This document shows positions 5,730-6,215 of a DNA stretch of 6,215 nt, piece by piece; the first letter of the stretch is position 1; each line of letters opens with the position of its first letter. This DNA is from an uncultured Planctomycetaceae bacterium (GTDB lineage: Bacteria; Planctomycetota; Planctomycetia; Planctomycetales; Planctomycetaceae). Below the pieces are notes generated by a model. The model saw nothing but the letters and a program-made list of their open reading frames with translations. It was not told the origin of the DNA and searched no databases. A program made the translations under genes and the position numbers. Location of the stretch: contig CAIUHT010000912.1 in the NCBI GenBank assembly GCA_903898975.1, positions 1 through 6,215 on the forward strand. Reading direction: 5' to 3'.

Positions 5730-6215
5730 ATGGTTTTCCCGCGCGTTGGTTCCAGCACGACCCTGCCCGAGGTTCGCCAGCGGCTGTTTCAGACCGCCCA
5801 GATGCTGTGCGGGCTGCTGCTGGTGGGCACGCTCGGCTTCAAGTTCTTCTCTCCCAGGGCAAGCTGGATCGACTGCCTGTACATGAGCGCCACCACCATG
5901 ACCACGGTCGGGTATGGCGAAATGGTTCCCCTGGGACCGGGAGGCCGGCTGTTTGTCATCGGCTTTCTCGGAATTGGCGTGGGGGTCGTCTCGTACTCGG
6001 CCTTCCAGTTCGGGCAGTTCCTGTTCAGCAATGACATCCAGCAACTTCTGCGGGACCGGCGCATGCAGCGGCAGATCGAGCAACTGAGCGATCACTACAT
6101 CGTCTGCGGACTGGGCCGCATGGGACGCACCATCTGCCAACACCTGGTCGACCGGGGCCAGTCGTTCGTCGTCATCGACAGTGACCCGCAGCGACTCGCC
6201 GACGAGGCCGAGCCC
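5730..6215 (+). CDS. Potassium channel protein with RCK/TrkA-N domain, 5' part (cut by window end)
   Basis: The frame is open from ATG 5730 to the last base: 162 codons with no stop. Hydrophobic segment TM1 spans about residues 22-41. The pore helix spans about 46-58 and is followed by selectivity filter T59-V-G-Y-G63. TM2 spans about 73-99. After a charged linker (about 100-121) comes the start of an RCK/TrkA-N Rossmann domain: HYIVCGLGRMGRTI, with GxGxxG at 127-132 and acidic D150 after strand beta2, as in NAD(H)- or nucleotide-binding RCK domains. This is the MthK/Kch-like 2-TM layout; such channels work as tetramers in the inner membrane and are gated by ligands on an octameric RCK ring. 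The start is well fixed: the hpnE stop lies in the same frame 9 nt upstream and no other ATG lies between. No SD is seen, so translational coupling to hpnE is plausible. Full-length relatives are about 330-400 aa, so roughly half is missing, probably including any TrkA-C domain. Confidence 0.92.
   Translation, partial: MVFPRVGSSTTLPEVRQRLFQTAQMLCGLLLVGTLGFKFFSPRASWIDCLYMSATTMTTVGYGEMVPLGPGGRLFVIGFLGIGVGVVSYSAFQFGQFLFSNDIQQLLRDRRMQRQIEQLSDHYIVCGLGRMGRTICQHLVDRGQSFVVIDSDPQRLADEAEP

Overview
The window is GC-rich bacterial chromosome, most probably from a planctomycete. The evidence is protein character rather than a database match. The predicted hydroxysqualene dehydroxylase carries DNCQHV and GCCTN where HpnE proteins of other phyla usually read DNGQHV and GCY. 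The D-aminoacylase is a secreted metallo-amidohydrolase of a kind common in Planctomycetes. The spacers are long, two of the four complete or partial coding starts have little or no Shine-Dalgarno sequence, and the non-coding stretches are C-rich and G-poor on the + strand. I cannot fix the genus.

Layout, all on the + strand: (1) 1-475 is a non-coding leader with a weak terminator-like hairpin, a 14-bp tandem repeat and overlapping small hairpins. (2) 476-2122 encodes a secreted D-aminoacylase / N-acyl-D-amino-acid deacylase-type amidohydrolase. (3) 2123-2460 is a spacer with an extended -10 promoter candidate. (4) 2461-3435 encodes an exported TlpA-like thioredoxin-fold protein with a helical N-terminal region. 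(5) 3436-3755 is a spacer ending in a good promoter candidate. (6) 3756-3827 is tRNA-Gly(CCC), followed by a strong intrinsic terminator at 3853-3893. (7) 3894-4259 is a spacer with short repeats. (8) 4260-5720 encodes HpnE, the last enzyme of the HpnCDE route to squalene. (9) From 5730 to the window end runs the 5' part of a 2-TM potassium channel with an RCK/TrkA-N domain. It begins 9 nt after the hpnE stop and is cut by the window edge.

The genes do not form one pathway. Two encode exported proteins that look like independent single-gene units. The tRNA is its own unit with promoter and terminator. hpnE and the channel gene are so close that they are probably co-transcribed. hpnC and hpnD are not in the window, so the squalene pathway genes are either upstream/downstream or dispersed.

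I found no convincing new system, mobile element, CRISPR array, phage or toxin-antitoxin gene. The points most worth a second look are the hpnE-K+ channel pairing, the NCAPC active site in the TlpA-like protein, and the small repeats and alternative hairpins in the long spacers.
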